DNA of 52,102 bases from JAWOLE01 sp035263845 (GCA_035263845.1 DATFQY010000117.1:1-52102), one strand, 5' to 3'. Positions 7,624-15,873 are shown, counted from the first letter of the stretch. The notes: generated by a model from the letters alone, not told the origin. Made by a program: numbers and translations.

Positions 7624-8773
7624 GGACGCAGACGTAGCCCGAAATCCCAATCTCAGGACGGCCGGAATCCTCGGGGCCTGGATCCTCGCGGTCCTCGGCT
7701 GGTCCTACGTTTCCCGCGACCTGCTGCCGATCGCGCCCCGCCACCTCTGGCCGCCGGAGCTGGAGAAGCAGGCCCCGCCGCTTGCGCGCTACGACTCAGG
7801 CTGGTATCTCGGGATCGCCGACACGGGCTACGGCGCCGCGCCGGCGCGGGGCGAGCCCTCGGCGCACGCTTTCTTTCCCCTGTACCCGATGCTCCTTCGG
7901 GGGGCGCGGGCGATCCTTCCGATCGGCGGCTTCGCCGCGGGACAGCTGCTCTCCCTCCTCTTCTTCTTCAGCGCGGGACTCCTCTTCGCCTCCGAGGCCC
8001 GGGAACGGATCGGAGAGAAGGAAGGGCGGGAGGCCCTGTTCTTCCTCCTCCTCTACCCGACCGCGTTCTTCTTCGCGGCGGCGTATTCCGAGTCGCTCTT
8101 CCTCCTGCTCGCGCTTCTCGCCTTCCGGTTCGCGCGGCGGCGAGAGCTCGCAGCCTCTGCGGTCTTCGCGTTCCTCGCGGGGACGTCGCGGCTGCCAGCG
8201 CTTGCCCTCGCCGTCCCGTTGGCGATCGAAACGTACCGCGCGGCCGGGACGGGCGCCTCCCGGCGCGGAACCTCCGTGCGAGCCGCGCTCGTCGGGGCGG
8301 CGCCCGTCGCCGGAGTCCTCCTCTGGGTCTTCGGGGCCGGATGGCTCGCCGGCGAGCCCGGCCTCTACTTCCGCGTCCAGGAAGCCTGGAATCGCGGGGC
8401 TTCTCCGCTGGAAGGAGTCCGCCGCTTCTTCGGAGGCCTGCCGGCGCGCATCGCCCGGGGGGACGCGCGCGAGCACCCCGGGTTCCTGCTCGATTACGCC
8501 CACCTGGTCGCCTTCGCCGCGATCGGCGTCTGGCAGGCCAGGAGGCGCCTCTACTCCGACGCCGCCTGGACGGCCGGAGCGCTGCTGATCCCGATCGCCT
8601 CCGGGATCGCCGCGAGCCTTCCCCGCTATGTCCTCGTCGTCTACCCGGCGTTCTTCGCCCTCGCCGAGATCTTCCGCCTCCGTCCGAACCTGCGCCTGGC
8701 CTGGTGGATCGGCTCGGCCCTTCTCCTGCTCGCCGGCGAGGCCGCCTTCGTCCACTGGCACTGGGTCGCCTGA
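7583..8773 (+). CDS. PIG-V-like membrane mannosyltransferase family protein, no canonical start codon
   Basis: This is a polytopic membrane protein of the mannosyltransferase PIG-V type, a GT-C fold enzyme class that uses lipid-linked sugars. The signature appears as YDSGWYLGIADTGYG followed by AHAFFPLYPML, with an Asp just before the second helix as in GT-C enzymes. Hydrophobic segments follow, such as LLSLLFFFSAGLLFA, FFLLLYPTAFFFAAAY and LFLLLALLAF, and the protein ends near LLLLAGEAAFVHWHW. The coding signal begins at least at 7650, where a first membrane span (AGILGAWILAVLGW) is read. Yet no ATG, GTG or TTG occurs in frame until ATG 7889, which lies after the signature. The only near-cognate candidate is a CTG at 7583 inside the preceding gene. 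CTG initiation, frameshifting from the upstream gene, or a base error are all possible. Confidence 0.7.
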   Translation: MPASPPRARAGRAEDADVARNPNLRTAGILGAWILAVLGWSYVSRDLLPIAPRHLWPPELEKQAPPLARYDSGWYLGIADTGYGAAPARGEPSAHAFFPLYPMLLRGARAILPIGGFAAGQLLSLLFFFSAGLLFASEARERIGEKEGREALFFLLLYPTAFFFAAAYSESLFLLLALLAFRFARRRELAASAVFAFLAGTSRLPALALAVPLAIETYRAAGTGASRRGTSVRAALVGAAPVAGVLLWVFGAGWLAGEPGLYFRVQEAWNRGASPLEGVRRFFGGLPARIARGDAREHPGFLLDYAHLVAFAAIGVWQARRRLYSDAAWTAGALLIPIASGIAASLPRYVLVVYPAFFALAEIFRLRPNLRLAWWIGSALLLLAGEAAFVHWHWVA

Positions 8774-8871
8774 AACAGAGCACGACCGCGTCCGAACCTG
8801 GCGAAATTCGCATCGTCCGGGGCGTCGGCCGGTTATAAGATCCCCGGTTCCGAGGAAGGAGCGATAAGGAA

Positions 8872-10266
8872 ATGAACAACGGATTCTCCAGGGAGAGCCT
8901 GAAGGAATACGCGGCGCAGAGCCGCGCGGAGTTCGAGAAGACGTTCGGCGAGCTGGTCCAGATCCCCACGGTCTCGGGCCAGGCGGAGCGCAAGGCCGAC
9001 GTGCGGCGCGGCGCCGAGTTCGCCCTGAAGATGCTCGAGTCCTTCGGCGCGAAGGCGAAGCTCTACGAGACCGGCGGACACCCGATGGTGCACGGCCGGT
9101 TCGACCGGTCCCCCGATCTTCCGACGGTCACCGTCTACAACCACCTGGACGTCCAGCCGGCCAGCAAGAAGAAGGAGCCCTGGCGCACGGAGCCCTTCGA
9201 CTTCGTCAAGGACGGCAACCGCTACTTCGGCCGCGGGACGACCGACGACAAGGGCCCGGCGATGACGGCGCTCTTCGGCGCGCGCTACGCCGTGGAACAC
9301 GGCGTCGGAGCGAACATCCACTTCCTCTGGGAGCTCGAGGAAGAGATCGGCAGCCCGCACTTCGAGACCACCATCAGCGAGCACGCGTCGGATTTCGCGA
9401 CCGACTCCGTCGTGGTGTCCGACACCGTCTGGGTCTCTCGCTCCCGACCGGCCCAGCCGGCGGGACTACGCGGCCTCCAGGGCCTCTTCTTCCACCTCGA
9501 AACGGGGACGACCGATCAGCACTCGGGAACGGCCGGCGGCGCGGCCCGCAATCCCCTGACCGAGATGGCCCAGCTCATCTCCGAGTGCGTGGACGGGAAG
9601 ACCGGCAGGGTCAAGATCCCCGGTTTCTACGCGGACGTCGTTCCGCCGAACAAGAAGGAGCTCGAAGACCTCAAGGCGAGCGGCTTCACGGTCAAGGAGT
9701 TCAAGAAGGACCACCTCTACAAGAAACTGCGAGTCGAAGATCCCATGGAGGTCATGAAGAGAATCTGGTTGATGCCGACCTTCGAGGTCCACGGCATTCT
9801 GGGCGGTTACCAACCGACGCCCGAGGAGGGACTCGCTGTCAAGACGATCGTCCCGGCGAAAGCGACGGCGATCGTCTCCTGCCGCCTGGTCCCGAACATG
9901 AGTCCGAAGAAGGTCGTCAAGTTGATCCGCGACTTCGTCAAGACGAAAAACCCGGATGTCAAGGTCTCCGCCGAGCACGCCCTGCCGGCTTACTCGGGAA
10001 AGACGACCGGGCCCTACGCCGACGCGATCCGGGAGTCCATGAAGTTCGCCTTCGGCAGGGAGCCGGTCTTCGTGCGCGAGGGAGGCTCGATCGGCGCGGT
10101 GCTCTCGATGGAGAAGGTCTTCCGCACGCCGATCTTCTTCCTCGGGCTCTCGCTGCCCGAGCACGGCTACCACGCTCCCAACGAGAACTTCGACTGGGAG
10201 CAGGCGTCCGGCGGAATGGCCGCGTTCGCCCGCTACTTCCAGAACGTCGGATCGCTGGCCCGCTAG
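8872..10266 (+). CDS. M20 family metallopeptidase (dipeptidase/deacylase type)
   Basis: This 464-residue dinuclear zinc hydrolase has all the M20 ligands: His91 in YNHLDVQP, Asp125 in GTTDDKGPA, the Glu157-Glu158 pair in ELEEEIGS, Asp184 in VVVSDTVW, and the final His in PEHGYHAPNE near residue 434. The lid domain between about residues 195 and 330 contains TDQHSG. No signal peptide is present, so it is cytosolic. Homologues cleave dipeptides or N-acyl amino acids. Its stop codon interlocks with that of dapD on the other strand (both use the same CTAG), so the genes converge. Because no other dapE candidate is in the window, a role as succinyl-diaminopimelate desuccinylase is conceivable, but the sequence looks more like the CNDP-type dipeptidases. 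A TATAAGAT box and an AAGGA site precede the ATG. Confidence 0.88.
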   Translation: MNNGFSRESLKEYAAQSRAEFEKTFGELVQIPTVSGQAERKADVRRGAEFALKMLESFGAKAKLYETGGHPMVHGRFDRSPDLPTVTVYNHLDVQPASKKKEPWRTEPFDFVKDGNRYFGRGTTDDKGPAMTALFGARYAVEHGVGANIHFLWELEEEIGSPHFETTISEHASDFATDSVVVSDTVWVSRSRPAQPAGLRGLQGLFFHLETGTTDQHSGTAGGAARNPLTEMAQLISECVDGKTGRVKIPGFYADVVPPNKKELEDLKASGFTVKEFKKDHLYKKLRVEDPMEVMKRIWLMPTFEVHGILGGYQPTPEEGLAVKTIVPAKATAIVSCRLVPNMSPKKVVKLIRDFVKTKNPDVKVSAEHALPAYSGKTTGPYADAIRESMKFAFGREPVFVREGGSIGAVLSMEKVFRTPIFFLGLSLPEHGYHAPNENFDWEQASGGMAAFARYFQNVGSLAR

Positions 10267-11099
10267 CGGAGAAGGTCCTCGAGGGACGCGGAGGCGTCGG
10301 TCTTCGCGTCGCGGTACTTCACGATGACGGGGGTTTGGAGGGAGATCCCCCACTCCTTCCCCTTCCCGTCGCGGACGGCGCGGGCTCCCGGAACGACGAC
10401 GGCGCCTGCGGGGATCTCCAGCGGACGGCCCGGCGCCTTCCGGTACTCGAGCCCGCGCGGCAGGTCGTAGACCGGCGTGCCTCCCGTCAGGATGACGCCC
10501 GAGGCCAGTACCGCGCGCTCGCGCACGATCGCTCCCTCGTAGACGCCGCAGTTGCCGCCGACCAAGACGTCGTCCTCGATGATCACGGGCAGCTCTCCGA
10601 CCGGCTCGAGCACGCCGCCGATCTGCGCGGCGGCCGAGAGGTGTACCCGTTTTCCCAGCTGCGCGCAGGAGCCGACGAGGGCGTGGGAGTCGATCAGCGT
10701 CCCCTCGTCGAGGTACGCGCCGACGTTGACGTAGGCGGGAGGCATCAGCGTGACACCGGGCGCGACGTAGCAGCCGTCGCGGATCGCCGTTCCGCCGGGC
10801 ACGGTGCGAACCTTCGACTCCAGGCGCAGGTCCTTCAGCGGGAACGTGTCCTTGTCGAAGAACGGAAAGCCCGCCTCCGTGACGACGCGCTTCAACGCGC
10901 CGATCCGGAACCCCAGAAGGATCCCCTGCTTGACCCACCGGTTCACGGCCCAGCGCTCGCCCTGCTTCTTTGCCGCGCGGATGGACCCGTCGTTCAAGCC
11001 CGCCTTGAGCTCCTCGAAGGCCGAGCGGACTTCCGCGGCCGGCCGGGCTTCCGGGTCGGCGGCGATCTCCTCGATGCGCCGGGCGAGGTCCCGGCTCAA
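10263..11099 (-). CDS. dapD: Tetrahydrodipicolinate N-succinyltransferase DapD
   Basis: DapD transfers succinyl from succinyl-CoA to tetrahydrodipicolinate in the succinylase branch of lysine and diaminopimelate synthesis. The product is 278 residues, close to the 274 of enterobacterial DapD. The N-terminal helical part (SRDLARRIEEIAADPEARP) is followed by WVKQGILLGFRIGAL. Then comes a left-handed beta-helix made of hexapeptide repeats (VNVGAYLDEGTLIDSHALVG, IIEDDVLVGGNCGVYEGAIV), and the typical C-terminus with IPAGAVVVPGARAV. The start is a TTG at 11099 that overlaps the dapA stop as TTGA, so translation is probably coupled. It is the last gene of the lysine operon and implies that a dapE and an N-succinyl-DAP aminotransferase lie elsewhere. 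Confidence 0.94.
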   Translation of the reverse strand: MSRDLARRIEEIAADPEARPAAEVRSAFEELKAGLNDGSIRAAKKQGERWAVNRWVKQGILLGFRIGALKRVVTEAGFPFFDKDTFPLKDLRLESKVRTVPGGTAIRDGCYVAPGVTLMPPAYVNVGAYLDEGTLIDSHALVGSCAQLGKRVHLSAAAQIGGVLEPVGELPVIIEDDVLVGGNCGVYEGAIVRERAVLASGVILTGGTPVYDLPRGLEYRKAPGRPLEIPAGAVVVPGARAVRDGKGKEWGISLQTPVIVKYRDAKTDASASLEDLLR

Positions 11100-12007
11100 C
11101 GGCCGCCCGACTTGCGGGGAAGGAGCTTGAAGCCGGCGAGCATCTTCTCGATCCGGCGCCGCGTCTCTTCGCGGACGGGGGCGAGCGGAAGCCGGAGCGT
11201 CTCGCCGCACTTCTTCATCATCGCGAGGGCGCACTTGGCCGGCGCCGGGCTCGACTCCCAGAAGTTCATCTCCATCAGGGGCAGCCATTTCTTCTGGAGC
11301 TTGCGGGCCTCGTCGCCGTCTCCCTCGCGCGCGGCCTTGACCAGCGCCGTCATCTCGCGCGGGATCTCGTTGGAGGCGACCGAGATGAGCCCCTTCGCTC
11401 CCATGGCGACGAGCGCCAGCGCGGTCGAGTCATCGCCGGAGAGGACGACGAAGTCCTCGGGCAGGGCAGTCATCAGCCGCGCGATCTTGCCGAAGTTGCC
11501 GGAGGCCTCCTTCAAGCCGACGATGTTGGGGATCTCGGCCAGCCGAAGGATCGTCTCGACGTCGAGGTCCGAGCCCGTGCGCCCCGGCACGTTGTAGACG
11601 AGGATCGGAAGGCCGGTCGCCTCCGACAGCGCGGAGTAGTGCCGGAAGAGCCCCTCCGGTCCCGGCTTGTTGTACATGGGCGAGACCGAGAGGATGCCGT
11701 CCGCTCCCGCGTCGGCGGCGTCGCGGGCCCAGAAGACCGCCTTGGCCGTGTGGTTCCCGCCGGCGCCCGCCACGACCGGCACACGGCCCGCCGCCGCCTT
11801 GACGACCGCCGCCGTGACCGCCTTGCGTTCGTCGCCGGAGAGCGTCGCCGACTCGCCGGTCGTCCCGCACGGCACGAGAAAGTCGATCCCGCGCTCGATC
11901 TGCCAGTTGACGAACCTCTCCAGGGCGCCGAAGTCGATGCGCCCCTTGTCGTCGAACGGCGTGATAAGCGCCGTCCCGCAGCCCTTCCAGTCCACCCTCG
12001 CCTTCAC
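11096..12007 (-). CDS. dapA: 4-Hydroxy-tetrahydrodipicolinate synthase DapA
   Basis: DapA condenses pyruvate with aspartate semialdehyde through a Schiff-base lysine, the committed step to diaminopimelate and lysine. The 303-residue TIM barrel contains GTALITPFDDKGRIDFGAL near residue 10, VPCGTTGESATLS near 42, SVSPMYNKPGPEGLFRHY near 105 with the catalytic-triad Tyr, VYNVPGRTG near 135 and IVGLKEASGN near 160 with the Schiff-base lysine. The start is a GTG at 12007 with GGAGGG about 12 nt upstream. It overlaps the dapB stop as GTGA, and its own TGA overlaps the dapD TTG. Lengths and motifs are normal. Confidence 0.96.
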   Translation of the reverse strand: MKARVDWKGCGTALITPFDDKGRIDFGALERFVNWQIERGIDFLVPCGTTGESATLSGDERKAVTAAVVKAAAGRVPVVAGAGGNHTAKAVFWARDAADAGADGILSVSPMYNKPGPEGLFRHYSALSEATGLPILVYNVPGRTGSDLDVETILRLAEIPNIVGLKEASGNFGKIARLMTALPEDFVVLSGDDSTALALVAMGAKGLISVASNEIPREMTALVKAAREGDGDEARKLQKKWLPLMEMNFWESSPAPAKCALAMMKKCGETLRLPLAPVREETRRRIEKMLAGFKLLPRKSGGR

Positions 12008-12708
12008 GATTGTTTTCCCTCCGATGCTTGCCTGAGGATTTCTCCAAATTCGTATACGCCGGTCCGGCCGGCGATGCGTTCTCCGGCCCACACCGCTCCC
12101 TTCGCGAAGCCCGCCCGGCTCCTGGCGCGGTGGACGATCTCGACCTCGTCCTCCGGAGAATCGAAGACGAGCCGGTGCGTCCCGGGAATCGATCCCGCCC
12201 GGACGCTGGTGATGGAAAGCGGCCTGCCCGCCTCCATCTCGTAGATCGTGCCGATGGTGCGCGCGGTGCCCGACGGCGCGTCCCGTTTCTGCTCGTGGTG
12301 CTCCTCGACGAGGTACGCCGAGTACCCCGCCGCCGAGTAGAGGCGCGCCGCCCGCGTCGCGAGCTCGAAGAAGTGGCGCACGCCGACGGAGAAGTTCGCC
12401 GCGTGAACCAGCGCTCCCCCGCCGCGGACGAAGGCCTCGGTGACCCGCGGCAGGTCCCGGCTCCACCCGGTCGTCCCGCAGATCGCATGGGCCCCGCCGG
12501 CGCCGAGCGCCAGGAGGTTGTCCACGGCCGCGGTCGGGTTCGTGAACTCGAAGACCACGTCGGCCTCGGAGAGCCGCCTGCCCGTAAGCCCCCGGCCGTC
12601 CTCGTTCTCCTTCGAGGAGAGCCTCCAGACGACATCGTGGCCCCGCGAAGCCGCGGCAGCCTCGATCTCGCGGCCCATCTTCCCGTTCCCGACGATGCCG
12701 AACCGCAT
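12004..12708 (-). CDS. dapB: 4-Hydroxy-tetrahydrodipicolinate reductase DapB
   Basis: DapB reduces the DapA product to tetrahydrodipicolinate with NAD(P)H. The 234-residue protein starts with the dinucleotide-binding motif GIVGNGKMGREI. It has ICGTTGWS near residue 85, NFSVGVRHFF near 110 and the signature VEEHHEQKRDAPSGTA near 140, which includes the catalytic His and Lys of the family. It is somewhat shorter than the typical 240-270 residues, mostly in the N-terminal cofactor half, as in other compact DapB proteins. The gene lies 50 bp downstream of lysC and overlaps dapA by 4 bp. The ATG at 12708 is placed by homology to the cofactor motif. Confidence 0.93.
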   Translation of the reverse strand: MRFGIVGNGKMGREIEAAAASRGHDVVWRLSSKENEDGRGLTGRRLSEADVVFEFTNPTAAVDNLLALGAGGAHAICGTTGWSRDLPRVTEAFVRGGGALVHAANFSVGVRHFFELATRAARLYSAAGYSAYLVEEHHEQKRDAPSGTARTIGTIYEMEAGRPLSITSVRAGSIPGTHRLVFDSPEDEVEIVHRARSRAGFAKGAVWAGERIAGRTGVYEFGEILRQASEGKQS

Positions 12709-12758
12709 TGGCGCTCGCTCAGAGCGGGAGCATATGCCGAAGCCCTCGGAAACGCGCC

Positions 12759-14105
12759 CTATCTGAAGAACTCCCGATGCAGCGCGCGGACGGCGCCGGG
12801 GGCGTCCTTCTCGTCCACGACGAAGGAGACGTTCCGGCGCGAGGCGCCCTGCGAAATCATGAGGATGTTGATCCCCTCGACGGCCCGGAAGATCCGGCCG
12901 GCGACGCCCGCCTTGAACTTCAGGTCCTGGCCGACGAGGCAGACGATCGCGCGGCCCTCCGACACCTCGACGTCCGCCAGCTGCTCCAGGTCCCGCCGCA
13001 CGGAGTCGAGGCGCGAGAGCTCGTCCACGGTCACCGAGACGGAGACCTCCGACGTCGTGATCATGTCCACCGAGGTCTCGTGCCGGGCGAAGACCTCGAA
13101 GAGCGTCTTCAGGAACCCGGTCGCCATGAGCATCCGGCTCGTCACGATGTCCACCGTGGCGATCCCGCACTTGGAGGCGATCGAGCGGACGGCCGATGGG
13201 CCCGACGGGGCGTCGCGGCGGATCTCGGTGCCCGGAGAATCGGGATCGCGGGAGTTGCGGATCCGCACGGGAATCCCCTTCTCGATGGCGGGCGCGAGGG
13301 TCAGCGGGTGGAGGACCCGGGCGCCGAAGTAGGCGAGCTCCGAGGCTTCCTCGAAGGAGATCGTGTCGATGACTCTCGCCTCGGGCACGACCCGCGGGTC
13401 GGCGGTCATCATCCCGCCGACGTCCGTCCAGATCTCGACGACGGCCGCTCCGGTCGCCGCGCCCAGCAGCGCCGCGCTCCAGTCGGACCCTCCCCGGCCC
13501 AGCGTCGTCGTTTCGCCGCGCGGCGTCGAGCCGAGGAAGCCTCCCAGAACCGGGATCTCGCCGCGGGCCGTCAACGGAACGAGCTGCTCGCCCGCGCGTT
13601 TCTCGATCTCCGCCTCGTCGGGAAGAGCCCTTCCGAAGTGATCGTCGGTGATGACGACGCGACGCGAGTCCACGGCCACGGTGGGCAGCCCTCGCAGCCG
13701 CATCGCCCGGGCGGCGACGGCCGCGGAGATCCTTTCGCCGTGCGCCAGGAAGTGGTCGCGGCTCGCGGCGGGAACGGACTTCAACACCGCGACCGCGGCG
13801 GCCATCCGCCGCAGCTCCTCGAAGTTGCCGGCGATCTCCCCGCAGACCGACGTGGCCTCGCGGCCGAAGAACTCGTCGAGGACCCGCTTGGTGTCGCGCT
13901 CAAGCTTCTCGAGGGTCTCGCGGGCGGCCGCGCCGTCCCCGGCGACCGCGCGGCCGAGGGCCTCCAGCAGGACGTCGGTCGTATCGCCCATCGCCGAGAC
14001 GACCACGAGGGGACGCTGGCCGGCGGAGCGCGCGACGATCTTCGCGAGCCTTTCGAGGGCGGGCGCGTCCTCGACCGAGGTCCCGCCGAACTTCTGGACG
14101 ATCAC
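12759..14105 (-). CDS. lysC: Aspartate kinase LysC with tandem ACT domains
   Basis: Aspartate kinase phosphorylates aspartate, the first step toward lysine, methionine and threonine. The 448-residue enzyme begins MIVQKFGGTSVEDAPALERL, the KFGGTS motif of the kinase domain, and contains LGRGGSDWSAALLGAATGA near residue 205 and YFGARVLHPLTLAPA near 280. The C-terminal third, from about residue 305, carries two ACT domains (GIATVDIVTSRMLMATGFL and AIVCLVGQDLKFKAGVAGRI), which bind lysine or threonine for feedback control. It is not fused to homoserine dehydrogenase. The position between asd and dapB points to lysine/DAP production as its main job. No lysine riboswitch is obvious upstream of the cluster. 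Confidence 0.95.
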   Translation of the reverse strand: MIVQKFGGTSVEDAPALERLAKIVARSAGQRPLVVVSAMGDTTDVLLEALGRAVAGDGAAARETLEKLERDTKRVLDEFFGREATSVCGEIAGNFEELRRMAAAVAVLKSVPAASRDHFLAHGERISAAVAARAMRLRGLPTVAVDSRRVVITDDHFGRALPDEAEIEKRAGEQLVPLTARGEIPVLGGFLGSTPRGETTTLGRGGSDWSAALLGAATGAAVVEIWTDVGGMMTADPRVVPEARVIDTISFEEASELAYFGARVLHPLTLAPAIEKGIPVRIRNSRDPDSPGTEIRRDAPSGPSAVRSIASKCGIATVDIVTSRMLMATGFLKTLFEVFARHETSVDMITTSEVSVSVTVDELSRLDSVRRDLEQLADVEVSEGRAIVCLVGQDLKFKAGVAGRIFRAVEGINILMISQGASRRNVSFVVDEKDAPGAVRALHREFFR

Positions 14106-14123
14106 GGGACGGTCCCCCGATAA

Positions 14124-14150
14124 GTCAGCCGAGTCCGTCGAGTCAGTCGA
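14124..14150. repeat. Three tandem 9-nt units at the asd 3' end
   Basis: The units GTCAGCCGA, GTCCGTCGA and GTCAGTCGA lie head to tail across the asd stop codon (TGA complement at 14143-14145) and into the 37-bp asd-lysC gap. The copies differ at one or two bases. This looks like local slippage rather than an operator, but copy number could vary between strains. Confidence 0.5.
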
Positions 14151-15210
14151 GGAGCCCTTTGATCGCCGCGTACTCGGCGTTGAGGACGGAGGCCCCCGCG
14201 GCGCCGCGGACCGTGTTGTGGCCGAGCACCGTGAACTTCCAGTCGAAGATTCGGCAGGGCTTGAGGCCCCCCACGAGGGTCGCCATCCCCCGCTCCGTGT
14301 CCACGTCGCGCCGGGGCTGCGGCCGTTGCGTCTCGGGCAGGTAGTGGATCGGCCGCTCGGGGGCGGACGGCAGGCCGGCGACCTCGGAGTCCCCGCGGAA
14401 CTCCCGCCACGCTTCCTCGAGGTCTTCGGCCCCGGGCTTCTTCGTCAGCGCGACCGAAACGGATTCCGTGTGGCCGTCCTCGACCGCGACGCGGTAGGTC
14501 ATCGCGGAGACGGGGAAGTCCGCCGCGACGACGCGATCCCCCTCGGTGCGGCCGAGGATCTTGACGACCTCGCGCTCCAGCTTTTCTCCCTCTTCCGGGA
14601 TGTCGGGGATGACGTTGCCGAGGATGTCGAGCGAGGGCACGCCGGGATAACCCGCGCCGGAGACCGCCTGCATCGTCGAGACGAAGCACTTCTCGACGCC
14701 GAACTCCCGGTGAAGCGGGGCGAGCGCGATCGCCAGGAACATCGTCGAGCAGTTGGAGTTGGTCACGATCGCCCCGCGCCAGCCTCGCTGCCGTCTCTGC
14801 TTCGGCAGCAGCGCGATCGAGTCCGGGTTGACCTCCGGGATGAGCAGCGGGACGTCCTCGTCCATTCGGTGCGACGAGGCGTTGGAGAACACGAGCATTC
14901 CCCGGCGCGCGCACTGGGGCTCGACCTCGCGAGCCACCGCCGAGTCCAGCGCCGAGAAGACGATCGCGCACGGCAGCTCGTCGGTCACCGCCGCGACGGT
15001 CATCGAAGCGACCGAGTCCGGCAGCCTCGAGGGCAGCCGCCAGCGCGAAGCCTCCGCGTAGGACTTGCCTCGGGAGCGGTCGGACGCCGCCACCGCCGCG
15101 ATCTCGAACCACGGATGGTCCGCGAGGCGTTCGACGAACCTCTGCCCGACCGTCCCGGTCGCTCCCAGGATGCCGACCGGGACCCTCTTGCTCCTTCGTG
15201 TGTCGCTCAT
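14143..15210 (-). CDS. asd: Aspartate-semialdehyde dehydrogenase, archaeal/fungal-type
   Basis: Asd reduces aspartyl phosphate to aspartate semialdehyde with NADPH. The 355-residue protein has the nucleotide-binding GILGATGTVGQRFVERLADH, FSALDSAVA near residue 83, FSNASSHRMD near 108, the catalytic cysteine in NSNCSTMFLAIAL near 152, and GAGYPGVPSLDILGNVIPDI near 185 followed by EEGEKLEREVVKILG. This arrangement matches the archaeal and fungal branch of the family rather than the Escherichia coli type. It is the first gene of the lysine operon, 37 bp ahead of lysC, and is divergent from a zinc-ribbon gene with an 80-bp shared upstream region. The start at 15210 fits the fold, with about 10 charged residues before the Rossmann motif. 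Confidence 0.95.
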   Translation of the reverse strand: MSDTRRSKRVPVGILGATGTVGQRFVERLADHPWFEIAAVAASDRSRGKSYAEASRWRLPSRLPDSVASMTVAAVTDELPCAIVFSALDSAVAREVEPQCARRGMLVFSNASSHRMDEDVPLLIPEVNPDSIALLPKQRRQRGWRGAIVTNSNCSTMFLAIALAPLHREFGVEKCFVSTMQAVSGAGYPGVPSLDILGNVIPDIPEEGEKLEREVVKILGRTEGDRVVAADFPVSAMTYRVAVEDGHTESVSVALTKKPGAEDLEEAWREFRGDSEVAGLPSAPERPIHYLPETQRPQPRRDVDTERGMATLVGGLKPCRIFDWKFTVLGHNTVRGAAGASVLNAEYAAIKGLLD

Positions 15211-15290
15211 TTTTCCGTGCGCGGCGCCCCCTTCCGGCGCGCCGGATCGCTTGACAGCATACAGAAGATCGGTTCATCGTTTCCGCGCGA

Positions 15291-15692
15291 ATGAGCTCTC
15301 AGCCTCCCCTGCCGGCCTGCCCGGAGTGCGGCCGCCGCATCGCCGCCTGGAAAAAAGACCACTGCGTCTACTGCGGCTTCGCTTTTCCGGCCGACTTCAA
15401 GCAGGGGCTTCCGGAGCCCGAGGCGCTCAAGTGGGTGGACCGTCCCGCGATCCCTCCCGACGCCGAGCGCAAGCTCGAGATGATGAAGGTCGTGCCGATG
15501 GAGCGCACCGGAAAGGGAAAGTCGGTCTCGACGGTCGTCGGCCTGCTGTCGATCCCGGTCTTCGCGGTGCTCTTCTACCTGCTGTCGGTCATGCTGCGCC
15601 GGTTCTCGCCGCTGGCGGGCTCGGCGGTGCTCGCATCGGGCGCGGCGTTTCTCGGGTACCTTCTTTGGAACCTGCAGAAGATGCGGCGCTGA
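15291..15692 (+). CDS. Zinc-ribbon membrane protein, 133 aa
   Basis: The N-terminus has a four-cysteine zinc ribbon (CPECGRRI, then CVYCGFAF about 15 residues later). The C-terminal half has two hydrophobic segments (STVVGLLSIPVFAVLFYLLS and LAGSAVLASGAAFLGYLLWN). The ribbon would lie in the cytosol and the protein would end in a short basic tail. Such small ribbon-plus-membrane proteins are often subunits or partners of larger complexes, but this one has no recognised name. A TTGACA (15254-15259) lies about 32 bp before the ATG, with a poor -10 region. It converges with a small membrane gene 10 bp downstream. Confidence 0.7.
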   Translation: MSSQPPLPACPECGRRIAAWKKDHCVYCGFAFPADFKQGLPEPEALKWVDRPAIPPDAERKLEMMKVVPMERTGKGKSVSTVVGLLSIPVFAVLFYLLSVMLRRFSPLAGSAVLASGAAFLGYLLWNLQKMRR

Positions 15693-15702
15693 GGCCGTTC
15701 TC

Positions 15703-15846
15703 CTACGCCGCGCGGCCCTGCACCAGCCGGATGATCAGGACGACGACGGCCGCGATGAGAAGCAGGTGGACGAGCGCGCCGAGGTGCCAGACGGAAAAAC
15801 CGAGGAGCCACAGGACCAGGAGAATGACGAAGACGGTCCACAACAT
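15703..15846 (-). CDS. Small membrane protein, lmo0937-like, 47 aa
   Basis: The 47-residue product is nearly all hydrophobic. It has two short spans (TVFVILLVLWLLGFSVWHLG and HLLLIAAVVVLIIRLV) and a basic end. This pattern matches the lmo0937 family of tiny membrane proteins found in many bacteria, whose function is not established. GGAGCAGGC just precedes the ATG, which supports translation. It is divergent from the DUF3052-like gene with only 27 bp between starts, and it converges with the zinc-ribbon membrane protein. The assignment rests on length and hydrophobic pattern. Confidence 0.65.
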   Translation of the reverse strand: MLWTVFVILLVLWLLGFSVWHLGALVHLLLIAAVVVLIIRLVQGRAA

Positions 15847-15873
15847 GCCTGCTCCAATCTATCTCTCCGGGAA

